Shown in pieces: positions 11,381-24,753 of a stretch of DNA of 64,000 nt (position 1 is the stretch's first letter; each line of letters begins with the position of its first letter). Below the pieces are notes generated by a model, which saw only the letters and a list, made by a program, of their open reading frames with translations, made no database searches and was not told where the DNA came from. The stretch covers positions 20,924,810-20,988,809 of the forward strand of contig CM075187.1 of assembly GCA_037577475.1 (NCBI GenBank), in the 5' to 3' direction. Both the position numbers and the translations under genes were made by a program. Origin of the DNA: Chaunax sp. Z400. Its lineage: Eukaryota; Chordata; Actinopteri; Lophiiformes; Chaunacidae.

Positions 11381-11542
11381 TTAATATAATATAATATAAT
11401 ATAATATAATATAATATAATATAATATAATATAATATAGTATAATATAACATAATATAATATAATATAATATAGTATAATATAACATAATATAATATAAT
11501 ATAATATAATATAATATAATATAATATAATATAATATAATAT
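11381..11542. repeat. (ATAAT)n pentanucleotide array with 35-bp higher-order unit
   Basis: About 32 units of a five-base repeat. Two variant positions recur together: a G at 11439 and 11474, and a C at 11450 and 11485. Both are offset by exactly 35 bp, or seven units. This shows that a seven-unit block was duplicated as a whole rather than by single-unit slippage. Confidence 0.93.
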
Positions 11543-12388
11543 ATGTTTGGCAAAGTATGTATGAAGCTAAAAAGAAACCTTTACTCAACAATGTACAGAA
11601 AAGGTCTGAATAAAGGGTAAGTCATTATAACTTAACAGGCTTTCTTTAAAAAACCTAGATTCAGAACCAAATTAAGGGAATGTTGTATCTCAGTGAAAGG
11701 ACCCAGTTTATGGAATAATCTCGACAGTAATATCAAAGATTCTAAAACAAACAGTATGTTACAAAAACAAAAAACAAAAACAAAACAATTAAAACTTATA
11801 TGTTGAGTTAATACAGGGAACTGTGTTAAGTCTGTTTTGTCCTGTTATGTTATGACTTGTAAATGATTTTGTGAGTTTCTTCTGAATCAAAATTGAACTT
11901 TGAAATTGAATGTTAGGATATAATTTAAGACTGTGAGAGGCTGTTTTGGCCTGTAACTCTTTTTATTTTATTCAGGTTGTGTTGAAGTAGGTCTTGTGAA
12001 AAAGGGGCAGAGCAGATCACTTCCAGGTCACGCTAATTGTGTACTTTGGAAAAAAAGAAGAAAAAAAAGGAATGTTTGTGGTTTTGAAAAAACAAGTGCT
12101 TTTCCTGTTTTTTTTAATTTATGGTTTTATTTTGAAAATCGATTGAAGGAATACACAGCCATACTCAGACTTTGACCCTGAAGAACATTTTTACAACCTT
12201 ATAGAGTAAAACTAATGTTTCATAATACCGACAAACAGAACGAAAAAAAGATAAAGGTTGCTGTCTTAATGGATTTATCCTGTTGGTTGTAATACAAGAG
12301 GGAAGATGACCTCATTTAGTGTGACCCTTAAATCCGAACCCAGATATCTTCCTCCATCTCCCCAACAGATGTCAGGCTTGTCTTTCAG
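11543..12388. other. Gene-free stretch upstream of the candidate 5'UTR exon
   Basis: AT-rich, with A-rich runs at 11760-11790 and 12045-12070. From about 12340 it becomes pyrimidine-rich and ends in TTGTCTTTCAG, a good 3' splice site for the exon that follows. Confidence 0.5.
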
Positions 12389-12638
12389 ATGTGGGCTCTG
12401 TTGGGGCTGAGAGGAGGATGCTGTTTGGAGAAAAATCAGCGCTGCGACCTGCCTGGGAAGAGCTTGGTTTATTTGGATGTTGAGGAAAAATGGCTACCAG
12501 AAGGAAGGAGGGGAGGCAGTGACCACTTTTGGAGTAAAGCATGGTTTGTGACATATGGATACACTCGGAGTGTCCCACGTAAATGACACATCGGGGGTTA
12601 TCATCAACGTTGTAGCCGAAGGATTTTACTGCTTACTG
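12389..12638 (+). other. wdfy3: Candidate 5'-untranslated exon of wdfy3
   Basis: The segment is preceded by a pyrimidine tract and TCTTTCAG (ends 12388) and ends at a consensus donor, TTACTG|GTAAGTGG (GT at 12639). It is richer in CpG and less AT-rich than its surroundings, as exons usually are. It lies on the same strand as wdfy3, 15.1 kb before the exon with the start codon. That exon itself has 31 untranslated bases after an acceptor, so at least one upstream non-coding exon must exist. If used as drawn, the exon starts with ATG and carries a 65-codon upstream open frame (12389-12586). It could instead be a first exon with its start inside this segment. Confidence 0.5.
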
Positions 12639-14656
12639 GTAAGTGGATGGCGGATCCACGGTAGACCCAGTGGTCTCCAGAGTAGCTAGCTAGCACTGCG
12701 CTGCTAGCTGCTTAGCATGCGAGTTAGCTAGCAAAGACAGGAATACATCTCCACTCCTGTTTTTCTCCACAGCAACAATAAAACTGATATTAACATGCCA
12801 ATAGTAGCGTTCAGAAGGGCAAGACGTATCCAGTCTTATTAATGAAACACAAACAAGCTCCTTTATTTGCAGTGTATTTTAATAAGGCCAACGTCACCGT
12901 CTAGCTTGACAGTTGTCGTTCAGGTACAATGCTAGTGAGATCAGCTGGTCGTTAGCTAGCTGACGGTAGAGATGTAAGCTACCATAGCTGGGCGCATTTT
13001 GGTTCTGCCTTACAAGTTTGCTGCTGTGTTGTGTTTTCAATCAGTGTCCCTACATCATTTTCCAGTGAGTCATTATAGTCACGGGAAAACACATGTGGAC
13101 GCTGGCCGGTGTAAGTAGGGCTAACCCTTACAGTTTGGGGTATTACTTGCTAGATTTCTTAGTCTTTATACCGGCAATATTATGCTAAAACAGGAGCAGG
13201 TTTGCTGTAATGTGTAGGCTGCCCAGTAATAGCCATAGTCTGTTCGTAAGAAAGTCGCAATGACTGGCATATTTTGTTCGATTGTTTTGCCTTAGTCTCC
13301 TGTTTACAGACTGCTCTTCTTTTGAGATGTAACTTTAAGTCATCTGTGTGGGGCCACTTGACAGGGCATTGTTCCTGATTACATGGCTGGCTGCCTGTAC
13401 AGTCACCCACAACAGCAGCTCAGTCTGGCTGGCAGGCTGAGGCTAAATGTGTACTATGGTGCAACTAGCATTATTATTATTATAAATTTGTGTCATGCTT
13501 TTGCAGTAATGTGTCTCTTGGCAGGGTGAATGGTGAGATCATCAGATCACATGATAGAAATGGTTTTATTCCTGCTGTTTTTATCCTCAATGTTATGGGC
13601 AAAAGAAAGGCACTGTGCAAATCCACAATGTGGGTATTTTTGTATCATATACTGTAGTATGTTTCCAAAAAAAATGTATTTTAGTTACCAGAATTACCTT
13701 AAAGTAAGAGAATTGAAAAATAAAATGATGTAAATAACTTCTTTATGTAAAGGCTAAGTAACCTTTGATGAAATAATTTAAAACAAATGTTCATGTATTG
13801 CTGCTGTCTTCCCCCACAAAATGTAATAAGTGCTAAAAATAGCATCACATTCAGTGCAACGTCGTCCATCTTTTTCGTCAAAATTTTACAGTAAAATTTT
13901 TTTTGGAATTGATCAATGATCATTTGCTAAGGGAACTTTGGACAACCCTAAATAGCCACAGCCAATATTTACCTGCTTTCTCACCTATAGGTAGACAGTA
14001 CTAGGAGTGAGAATTGTTTGTTTACTATCCTAATTCAATCAATTGATGCTGAGATGCTCTGCTGCTACAACAGCTGTGGGTAACATCTTAATCTTTTCCA
14101 ATTACATACCTGTTTGTCTTAATAATTCAAACTGTCATTGTTAATTTACATCCTATTTCATGTATTATATGTTACATGCAGCTTAATTGTTCATCCCGAT
14201 TGTCTCATCCTTTTTTGCCTCTATGGCTTCACCTGCCTAAAACAGCATCACATCATCATGTAAATCGATGTTACAGATATACAGACATGGATTGGTGAAC
14301 ATTTGACCCACACAGACAATTACCAAAACAATATACAGTATTTTAATTTCCTTCCAATAAGCTTAAAAGCAAGACCCTAAAAATACCTCTCACAGCAGAG
14401 TAAACTGTTTCATCACAATAATAAATGTGATGAATAAACTGAATATTATGAGCGTTATGACCTTGATCACATCTGCATTTCCTGCAGGGCTACTGCATTT
14501 TAAGAAGAACCCCATGCTGTTTTGAGATTGAAGGGGTTTAGTCGACAAATGCAGTAATTAGAACAACATTATGATGACAGACAATGACCACTTGTAAAGA
14601 AAATGACTTTTTAAAAATGTTTGTCCAAAGAAAAATTCTATCATGTTTAACAAAAG

Positions 14657-14761
14657 GACAATTTCATAAAAGTTAACATGGCCATTGCAAGAACATAAGT
14701 TACATTTCTAAATTAGAAACATGTTATCTACAATAATGGCCATGTTAAAATTTAAATTGTC
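14657..14761. repeat. Imperfect foldback, about 50-bp arms
   Basis: GACAATTT begins the left arm and AAATTGTC ends the right arm. Both arms contain AACATGGCCATT (right arm inverted) and meet at TTTCTAAATTAGAAA. Small gaps interrupt pairing between these blocks. It resembles a short MITE without detectable target duplication. Confidence 0.8.
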
Positions 14762-15349
14762 ATGAATGGTGCAGTTTTTAAAGTCACTCCACTTCAGTAT
14801 ATGTGGCCATATAAACTATAAATTAGGCACACCAAGGGCAACACTTCAAAGAAATGCAGGGCCTTAGCTGAGAAATGACTGACTGCTTCCACCAAAGCAC
14901 CGTTACAGCATTTAATTTAGCAACAATGGTTCTGTTATGCTGCCAACCTCCTTTGAAAGTAAGAGATGACTATTTTAATGTTCAAATCTAATATACTGTA
15001 ATTAGTATAATAGCTGTATGATTTGGCTAAGTAAGTAGCTGTTGACGTGTGAGCGGCAGCTGCAGACAGAGTCTGAATTTCTTTTGGCATACAGGACACG
15101 TGTTTGTACTGTGAACAAGAGGCTTTGATTTGATCTACTTTTATGTGTTCAAAGTGATTTTTTTTGATACAGAAATTAAAGATAGCTTGTAAGATAATTG
15201 GCAGGAATTAATTCAGAAATGCAACTGTAGAAATTAGTAAATTGATGAGATTAATATCCTGTGTTTTTGAACTGCGTACAGGACTAAATAAGCAATTTGA
15301 GGACATCACCTGGGGCTCTGGGAAACTGTTCTTAAAAGGTTCAAATGAC

Positions 15350-15391
15350 TTTAAGATATTCCTTTATTAGTCCCACAGTGGGGAAATTCTC
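15350..15391 (-). mobile_element. Retroelement 3' tail fragment
   Basis: Reading the minus strand gives TGAGAATTTCCCCACTGTGG, then GACTAATAAAGGA and ATCTTA. The same string lies on the + strand at 63351-63399, followed there by CTTAT units. It is the 3' end of a widespread fish non-LTR retroelement; the exact family was not assigned. Confidence 0.65.
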
Positions 15392-15612
15392 AAAAGCAGC
15401 CTTAACAAAAAAATAAATTGAATGATCAGTAAGAATTAGGCAGATTGCTCCACTGACAGCAATAAATATAAGTCACCACTCTCAAGCTTTCAGATAAGCA
15501 AACAAATAAGCCACAAATAAGCATTGAACTTAATCATATTGACAATAGAGGCATGGAAGTGTTTTTAATGGGATTTAGCATAAAAATGAGATTTCTGCTA
15601 ACTGCCAGTAAC

Positions 15613-15635
15613 ATTCATTCATTCATTCATTCATT
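15613..15635. repeat. (ATTC)n microsatellite
   Basis: Five to six tandem ATTC units. Confidence 0.9.
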
Positions 15636-17046
15636 TCACATTAACCAACTTTTCTCTTGTGTATGGGACTTCAGTTAATGACTGCAAATAGAAAAGTAAA
15701 TAATTGTTTCTTGTAGATGCTATGGCAACATTTGGAAGAGTGTTATGCCTGAGGCCATCTTCAAAATATACTTGTGGATTATAAATACGGGAGGTTTTCA
15801 TGAAATAGTGTGAGACCAAAGCTTTCAGCAAAGAAAGACTTATGTACACAAACAAATGGAAGATTACCATCTGAGATTATTTTCTGTCTTGGGATCAGAG
15901 CAGCTTTGTGTATTCTGTTGTGTGTGATGCGCTTGTTATTGATTAGAAATAGCTAGATATCAACATTAAAATCTTGTGAACACCTTGTGAACACCCACAA
16001 GGCCAACGCTGATGTCCGTCTCGGCGCAACAAGCAAGCTCTCTCAAGCCGTGTGAAATGCATTGCAAAGAAAGAGACAATGTGTATATGTTATGCGTGTG
16101 TTTCTCACTAAAGATGCCCTGCCATACTTATTGTAGTCTTTCTTGAGAAGAAGCAGCGCGCAGTCAAAAAGCCGGGAGGGCAATTCTTGATTAACCCACC
16201 GGGAGACAGCCTGCACGTCATGAGAGCCACCAGAGCTCTACTGTCGGTGTCAATACACACAGATGCTGTAGTAAGCACATATGCCTTGTGCATGTGTAGT
16301 GGATGTTTATAACGTACATATATACAAACATTCACATGCAGTATTTTGCACTTGTAAACTAGATATTGGATTACAGTCAGAACATTCATTCCGATAAAAG
16401 GATAAAGTCTGTATTTTTTTTATTATCAGCAAATCCACCAAGAAGACCAAACCCAACAAGGAATTGATCCCACTAAAAAGATTGCTAGTGTAGTAATTCT
16501 CTGAACCATAGAGCTCCATTGTTGTCTAATAAACTATTAAAACCACATCAGTGACCAACACTGTTGCATTGTGGGCCTATTACATATTCCTTCAATCTAA
16601 TGAACATAGACATTATAGTTTATTTTCAGTCAATGGCACATACACCACCCTGTTGTGAAGATGAATTGCTTAAAACTATAGTTTCCATCCGTTTTGGCTA
16701 ATTACTAAGCCTAGACGAACTATTTCACTGTATTATTTATGAACATTTTGCATTCTATCGACAATTTCCCTTGTACATGAATGGAAACCGAAAATGTGAT
16801 GCATCGTTAGCAGCTGTCAAATCTGCATTTTAAGTAAAGTTGCCAACAATAGTGGAATTTTAGATTGTAAAACAAATAAAACAATACATGATACCTCTTT
16901 TGATACCACTACAAAAGATACACTATCCAAAAAATATCAAAGTAATATCAACACGTCCACTTGGAGAGTATATGTCTCTGTCAAGGCCGATAGTCTACTC
17001 TTCTATGACATGGAAAATCTGCAAGTGTAACCACTATATGTGTAGA

Positions 17047-17090
17047 CATAATTCTTAATTAATACTTAATTCTTAAGTATCAGAATTATG
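17047..17090. repeat. Small interrupted palindrome
   Basis: Outer arms CATAATTCT/AGAATTATG enclose an inner perfect arm pair ATACTTAA/TTAAGTAT with a 3-nt loop. AT-rich DNA makes a chance origin possible. Confidence 0.7.
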
Positions 17091-18616
17091 CCAAAATATG
17101 GTTGAGCGTACCTGAAGCGTCGGCATCAACTCTCAATCATCACTTATGACCCACTAGAAGCGTGTGGCGGTTTCTCCAGAGACACTGTGTGCGCCTGTAT
17201 TTTCTCCTTGTTATTATTTTGCTGTGTTGGGGACGTTTCTGTGCGTCAGCCTTTGGATAGTGGACTTGCAGCCCTCGCTGCATATGGTGTGAGGTCGGTC
17301 TACGGGCTTAAAAATCATAGTTACCATCTTAAATCGCTGTCTCCATCTCTGTCATCCGCTTTGTTTGTGTCATGATTTGATGTGCGCTTCATCTGAATTC
17401 ACACAAACTCCAGCAACATGGCGCCTTCCTGCACGTTTGTTCTGACAAACAGACACAGGTGAATACATAACCTCCTTTGCAGAGGCAGAGAAGAGCTAAA
17501 ATCAGTCCTCAATCTGTTCTCCACCTTAACTGTTGTGAGTCAAATTCCTGAGAACCCCTCAGGCTCTAATAACACAATACATCTCTGTAACTGCACATAA
17601 GCTTGTGGAGATTTTTTCCCCCCCTTTCTAGTGTATAGTCAACCTTGCCGCTGGTGTTGAATAGGAGACTCTATAGAAGGCTTCATTCAGCGAGGTAGAT
17701 GATGTGCATCCCTGCTGGCCTAATTTCCATATGGCCCAGTGTGCCTCTACTGGAAACTATCTTGTTAGTGAACCAGAAGACTCAGAGTGTCTCACAAAGG
17801 TTACAATGCATCCTCTTGGAGACGGTTTCTGAACTTCTTCTGGGCTGTGACTCATTTGAGAAATTCTTAAAGTCATCTAATCACAGCATTGAAATGGCTA
17901 TAACGTTTTTTTTGCTTTATGGAATATTTACACTGTGTTGCTTAATGCTGAAAAATGGCCATCGCAGTTTCCCAGAGTGCAAGGTGACGTCTTCAGATGC
18001 CTCGTTTCGTCCAGCTAACACGAGGATGTTCAGAAATATTGGAGAAGTCAATCCTCACATTTGACAATATTGAACCAGCCTTATTTTCTTAATTATTGGA
18101 AATCATTAATCAAAATATTAGCTCATTCATGTTCTGTCAGTCATGCAATGAACTGACTGAATTAACAATTGTTTCAGCTCGAGGATATTGATGGAGCTCA
18201 AATGACTAATTCCATTAGTAATAATTCTGTTACATAGAAATTATGATATTCATTATGTTTCATTAAAAAAAATGCATCAGACATCAATATGTCAGTTTTC
18301 CAATGTGCAAACATATGAGGCTGAGAGAAGACTCTGGAGAGGACTTGTTCCATTGCGTCTGAAGTTATAATAATGCAAAGTTAATGTGAACTCACTGAGC
18401 CCACACATCATGATGGCTAAATCTCCATAAGATTAATTTTTAATGGTGCTCACTACTGTGAGTAATGCATGTTCCCCCCCTCTGGTCTAAATGGTATGTT
18501 CCTCTTGCTGTGACGGCCGTAGTCCCTCCACACTTCACCCACCACTCCTCTTCCTCCAAAGCCCTCTACTCCCCACCCGGTGTCAGGGGGGGATCAGCTG
18601 TGCCAGTCCCAGCAGG

Positions 18617-18617
<1 letters not shown>

Positions 18618-18647
<30 letters not shown>
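18618..18647. repeat. (CA)n microsatellite
   Basis: Fifteen uninterrupted CA units within a GC-richer stretch. Confidence 0.97.
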
Positions 18648-18650
<3 letters not shown>

Positions 18651-21600
18651 CGCTGGCTGGTGAACAAAGCCCCTGGTACTGCCAATGAAGACAAGCCATG
18701 CCTCCACGCTCAGCCTCTCCTCTTTTCACTCCGCCGTGAGAGGAAGGCATGACACCACAGTCGTCGGCCTTCTTTATCAGAAGAGACAACACCTTATTGG
18801 GGAATATTTTTGTCTTTTCTGCTGCCGATGAGTTGAGATGCTGGCAGAGCGCAGAGAGAACAGCAGGTAGGGATAAATTAAGAAATGGGTGCTGAGCTTG
18901 TCTCCGCGGTGACCAGGAATTTGTTTACTGTAAGTGATGAGCCTGACGTTGGTGGATAGCGTAATCTGTTTAGTGATTGTTATTTTTGATGTAAAACCAT
19001 TTCTCGTCAGTGTCGGTGCCAGATTCATTTACATGTATAATTAATATTTAAGTACTTTGCTGGATGCTCACATCCAGAGTGACTGAGTGCAGTTGTCTAA
19101 TAAGCTTCGGTTGCCATCATTACCACTATCAAGCAGTGAAGGATGCAACAGTCGGAGCTACTGTACATGTAACAATATCCCCTGATGTGTTTAGAGCCAT
19201 CATGAGCTGAGTTAAAAAAAAGAGGGAAGTTCTTCCCATTGTCTTATCTCACGTCTAACTTTGTACGTGATCTGAATAATATTGATTTGATTTGATTTCT
19301 TTTGTGTAATGTCTTTGAATATAGCACAAACAAAATTGACCCTGACATATATTCCTTGATAATATCAGGGAGATTTTTGTTTTCTCGGCCTGTGGTATTG
19401 CTGGTCGCAGCTTTCTCGTTCTAACGATAGTCAATATCATACGGTTGATATCCTGTTACATCGTGCTGTGATGAAACGTTTCCAATCTCAGTTTAAAATA
19501 CTACGGGGTGTACAATATGTATCGTCTATGGTGATATCTTAATGGTTGTTTGAACGCCATGCGAGGGTACGTTACTAAGTATGTCCCTCAGATTGCAAAA
19601 ATCAGTCAAAAACTCACATTGTCACTTGCATTGTGAGCTGGTGCTGCGTTCAAGACGACGGTAAACTCTGTAATCACATTTTGGGAATTTCATAACTCTG
19701 AAAAACGTAAGTTCATATGATTAGCTCGGAAGACAATTGCCCTGATGATTGACTATCAATAGCCAATCATGTTCATATCAATAAACCTGAAGTAGACTAG
19801 TGGGCTAATATCAAGTACTACAGTCGTCTCGCAAAAAAAAAAAAGAAGCAAAATCACTGGCAGCTTCACTAATCATGCTAATCGTTGAGAACTTGTTGTC
19901 CTCCAGTTACAATAGCTGAAGCATTTAAACATTCATAATGAAAAATGTTTATCTGCCAAAACACCCAGAGAAGAGACCACATGTAGAATTTACCAGCATT
20001 TAGCTGGCGTCTGTTGGTAAAAGCTTGTGATGATGACACTGCCGTGTTTACTGAAGGCCTAAATAGATATCCAGTGAGGTGGCCGTCATCTCTGGTCCCG
20101 TCTGGACTTGTTTAGTATGACATAATTTCCTGCTCGTCTGGCTCTTGTTTCACTGGTACAGGTATATGCATCAGCTGGTAATCAAAAACCTGCTACTCTA
20201 GTTAGAAACTACTCCATTGTAAGATTGTCACTCTAAATGCATGATGCTTCCTGTTTCTTTTTTTTTATTAGTGATCATTTTAAAATGTCTCAGTTTGTCA
20301 GAAGTTGTTTCATTTCTTCTAGTGACTTGTCAGGTAACAAAGAGAATGATCAAATGTGATGGTGACACATGATGGCTACATCACATTTTACTTTTTTTTA
20401 AAATTTGCATTTTGTTTTACAAGTTTGGTTTTTTATCTTAGAACTCCTGTCAGCCCAGTTTTCTCTTCTCATTGGAGCTCTCCAGCTTCCACCACCCCCT
20501 TGCATAAACTGTCAAGTAGAAAACATTTCTGTGATTACATCACTTTCTCCAGAGAAACAACCACACAAGCCTTTGAAGAGGTGGGCTTTTCCAGGCCACT
20601 GGCTGCCCTCCTCTCCCAGGAGTCAGCGCTAACTCTGTGAGATGTTCATTGAAGCTGGCGTCCGCCTAAAGAGAATGCTTTGGAAAAGACTGGAGGGCCA
20701 ATAAAGCCAGCTCAGTTCCCCACTGCATAGGAGTTAACATTCCACTGATGCCATTGACTCCTTTTTTTTGGTTCAGCCAAGACATGGCTTGATGCTGTTT
20801 TTCCTTTAAATGGAGTTGTGGCTATAGCATAACATGATCAGGTATGCACACAGTTCCCTGCGTCCTCTTGAAAGCATCATCAGCTTTCAATTAGTAATCG
20901 CTTTCGTATGACGTTGTGCTGTGGGTTTCTAATCTTCATCAAAGCCATCTTAATCATCCCCATTGTGTCACTGCTCCCTAAAAATTGATCGATATATGCT
21001 GAGAGCTGTCAGCTTCAGCTGCTGGACCAATTCACGTAAGAATGGAGGGATGAGTAAGGGGCCAGCAAGGTCTAAATTTATATGGATGGATGGATGGATT
21101 AGTCCTGTTCCAATTCTGTTTTTTGGTTCTGGTTCTTGACGGCTCTCGATTCTGGTTCTTTGAGGGGCAGGGTCAAAACAGGCCACATGCTTATTTCACA
21201 GAAGAAAGCTGTATTTCAAAAAACTTAATGCAACCCATTCTGTAGAAACAATGTATCATTGATTCTGAATGACTCATTCATACATTCTTGTCATGTTGTG
21301 GAATCAAAATCAAAATTTCTGAATGATTCCGCTGGAATCAGAGCTTTGGAACCAGTTGGTATTTGTGTCACCACCTTGTGAAACGTGATTGTTTAAATAA
21401 AGGACATTTCACTCCACAGCACTTTGTTAAACCGTTGTTGATAAAACACAGGTTGTTTGCAAATGACTGTATTTTGTTTGCCTTCTACACGGAGTCCCAT
21501 TTTGTTTTAGAACCAGGGCCTTATTAAGCAGGTCCACCTTGGAGCCTATTGCTGAAATGGAGGAACAAACAGAACTCTCAATAATGTGTCTGGGGCCTGG

Positions 21601-24596
21601 ATTCTGTGGTGTCGTGACACTCACTGCTTACCAAATAGGTGGTGTGAGCTGTAATCCTGCATTTAGCTGTGGATCACTGCCTCTCCTTTTGTTGATTTTC
21701 CAGCTCAGCCTTATGCTGATTCGTATGACATGTGTTTGCCCCAGTTTGTGGTCCCGGCCCTACTGTGCTCCAATTCCAACATTCAGCACTCCTGTCTGCT
21801 GCAGTCAGTCTCTGTTATATAGTGCTCAGTACGTCCTTGTTAACAGGCAGCATTATTAAGAGATAAAAGCTATATTTTTTCAAAAAGCAAGGCTACATTA
21901 TAGTGCGGAGGATAGGTGGGCTGTTTCACTTTGAATACGGTCTAAGGAATAATCAAAGTCGGTTACAGTTAACTTTGAATGTATTTATTATTTTTTATTT
22001 CTGATGATTTAATAAAAAGCTCCTGCTTTGCCCAATTTAACAGAACAAATGCAAAAAGTGTCATTATTTCCAACTGTCCTTTGTAAATATTCCTCCCAGC
22101 TTTTGACTAACTTTGTGGTTCAACTTCCACCTACACCAATTTCAGTGTGTGACACCCATTGATAGTCATGTCTCTAAAGAAGCTCCCACCAGTTTCCACT
22201 ATTCATGTGTGCTTGACCACAGGCAAACAACTTCTGCTTTTGGATTCTCAATATCTGACAGCAAGGAAACCTTTTCTCCTTGCCTGGCAGCTTTTCAACA
22301 GTGTTGTCTGCTGAGACTGCTTAGGCCAGTACATCTTGATCACCACATAACCCCAGCGTTGGTGTGTTGACTTGGCCAAATGTTCATGGGGTCAATGGCT
22401 TTTTCCTCAAAGCTTTCTGTAATTGTCATTGCTTTCCTGCCAACGTTCTGCCCATTCTTCCAGTGGAGGATTTGATTTGTTTTCTTGATGAGAAGGACTT
22501 TGGGTCATCTGCGATGGATTACAACGTTATGAACGAGAAGCAATGCACAAAATCATTTGATGTGTCAACACAGAAAGGGGAAGGATGTCAGCAGTGCAGA
22601 GAGCAGATCAGGCTACCGCAGTGCAGAGACTAGCTCCTCTCATCAGCGTCATGACATGTCAAAATAGTAGGGAAGTTACACTTCCATAATACACTTAATC
22701 ATCATAAGCTATGCCAAAATGAATGTGTCTGGCAAAATTGATATTTTCAGCCATAAATACACCCAATAGTTTTTCTTTTCAGACGAACAATTACCTATCC
22801 TTACTATGACAAATTCATTATTGACTATAACTGTCCCACTATATACTGTTGATTCTGACCATCTCAGTTGGCTTACATAAAACTCACACAATTAAACCAA
22901 ATGAATTTTAAACGGATGGCATACATACAAACGGCTGTAGCCATTGTGAACATCTGCCCTTGGTGCATCTGTTCACTCCCACAGTAATAGTGCAGAATTG
23001 TTTTTCCAGCTTTCATAGATTCTAATGGAAGTTTGTCTTTAGTCAAATGTAAAGCATTTCTCAACAGTGTTGTCAATCAGGCCTTGCCTTGTAACATCCT
23101 GTGGCTGAATAGACTTCATTTTCTGTGGTCATTTCCTCTTATAAATGGAACGAAAGTGAAGCAGTAGTGAGTTATCAGTGAATATAAAGAGGTCTATTTT
23201 TTCTCCTTGAAAAACTCTAATGCACCTTCAGTATAATGAAGATGTCCTGTATTTTTGGCCTTCAGATTCTTTCATTATATTACTGGCTTCATATTTTCAC
23301 AAGTTTTATCCGTTTTTGCAGCAAACGCCAAATGTATCCCTTTAGTAAGCCGTAAATTTAACCTCAGATTAGAAAGCAAAAGGGAATTGCTACATTTACA
23401 ATTACCCTTAAGTAAAAACAAATATTTCCTGACACACATTCTCATCACAAAATCACACCACCGCCTGCTGCAGACGCTGATGTGATTTTGTTTCTTTGGA
23501 AGGATTTATACTGTAAGGCTTGGTCTAATGCTTTATCTCAGACAGACAGAGCCGGTGGTCAGTAAAAGCTGCATTGTGAGTATATCTCTCACAGCACAGG
23601 CTGTATTGTAAATGTCAAGCCCTTAACCTCTCAGGTCTTGTCTCACTTGATCTCCATCATGTGTCCAAAATGAGTGAGATTAACCAAACATCTTACCTAT
23701 CTGTGTTTATTTTTTATTATTTTTTTAATGAAATTTTCTCTCAAACAGATTAAGAACTAATTATGTAACTCGCATCATCTACAGTCACATGAACAGTCAC
23801 AAAACAAAGCCCAAACCAGGTGAAGGGCTTAATCCCTTCAGACCTTGCATGCTAAAAATGTGTGCACACATTCATGGACAGTAACAGGGTCATTCTATAC
23901 CAATTCACCTGCGACCTACAAGATGGTATCATCTACTATGCCATAAAATAAGATATTACAGGCTGCAAATTGCACGTTTTCTGACCTCAATGAAAAACAG
24001 ACAATAGGTATCACACAAGATAGAGTTCCTTGTCAATACAGTACAAATATCTAGCTTTACAGTAAAACCCCTGAATGTAATATTACAGCCAGTGAAAAGT
24101 AGGGAAAAAAAGCTATTTTCAGTACAGCATTTTTTGTTTATATGCTGTATCTGCAATGGATATTAATAGTAAAGTTTCAGACCTCAAGACATCCAGTACT
24201 TGACACAACCACTTGACCAGCACTTGACCACAAACAGTTTTTTTCTTCTTCTGCTGGACCAAATAGCTTCTAGATTTGATAGAGCTACATTAATGCTACA
24301 CAGAGTGAACGTTAGGTTGGAGGAAAGTGAAGACCAGATATATGTTTTGAAAATGAAATATTCTTAGTTTGAATAAAATATTATTTGCTTTTAACAACGT
24401 AATTACTGGAAAACATTCTGCAGTAACTATTAACATGCATGCATATTGTACATTAGACTGAGGGTTTAGTACAAATTTCAGCTCAATACGTTGAAATATA
24501 AGCAAAATGGTGAATTATTGAATTTATTGAAGCTTAGCTGCAAGAGCCAAACTTCAAAACTTCATAAATAAAAAAAAGTACAGTATTTGGCAGTAC

Positions 24597-24753
24597 ACCA
24601 GTAAGATTTAGCAAGGTCCCATGAATTGAATATATGTTTTCACAGCTCTGAATTCTGGTGTACCAAATGGTGAAGGTTAACTGGATTTATTTTATGTGTG
24701 AGTGCACACAGAGAGCAGCCCTGCTGTGAGGGCGAAATTAGTTAGTCTTCAGT
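24597..24753 (+). repeat. Dispersed repeat, copy A of an inverted pair
   Basis: This copy matches 27003-27200 in the opposite orientation. Shared words include GCAAGGTCCCATGAAT, ACAGCTCTGAATTCTGG, a 30-base exact block starting TGTACCAAATGGTGAAGG (24659 on), and a block of about 43 bases ending GTGAGGGCGAAAT. Copy B carries 27 extra bases after the GAATTCTGG word, and the junction has one base of microhomology. The sequence to the left (from about 23880) may belong to the same element. Confidence 0.9.

Larger units (their letters stand above)
12639..24596. other. Gene-free, intron-like stretch
   Basis: If the 12389-12638 exon is real, this is the first part of the large 5'UTR intron. GCTAGC/TAGCTAGC words cluster at 12685-12740 and 12950-12965. 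The stretch also holds the foldback at 14657-14761, a retroelement tail (15350-15391), an ATTC tract (15613-15635), a small palindrome (17047-17090), a CA tract (18618-18647) and a TGGA run followed by a TTCTGGTTCT-rich patch (about 21080-21160). About 23880-24596 has the look of a dispersed repeat continuing into the inverted-repeat copy at 24597. No coding exon was recognised. Confidence 0.6.

Noticed and set aside
11340..11591. 83-codon frame over the ATAAT array
   Set aside because: It is translation of the pentanucleotide repeat with no flanking coding signal.
15613..15635. Tandem repeats as a CRISPR array (also other simple repeats)
   Set aside because: The repeats have no spacers and the DNA is vertebrate.
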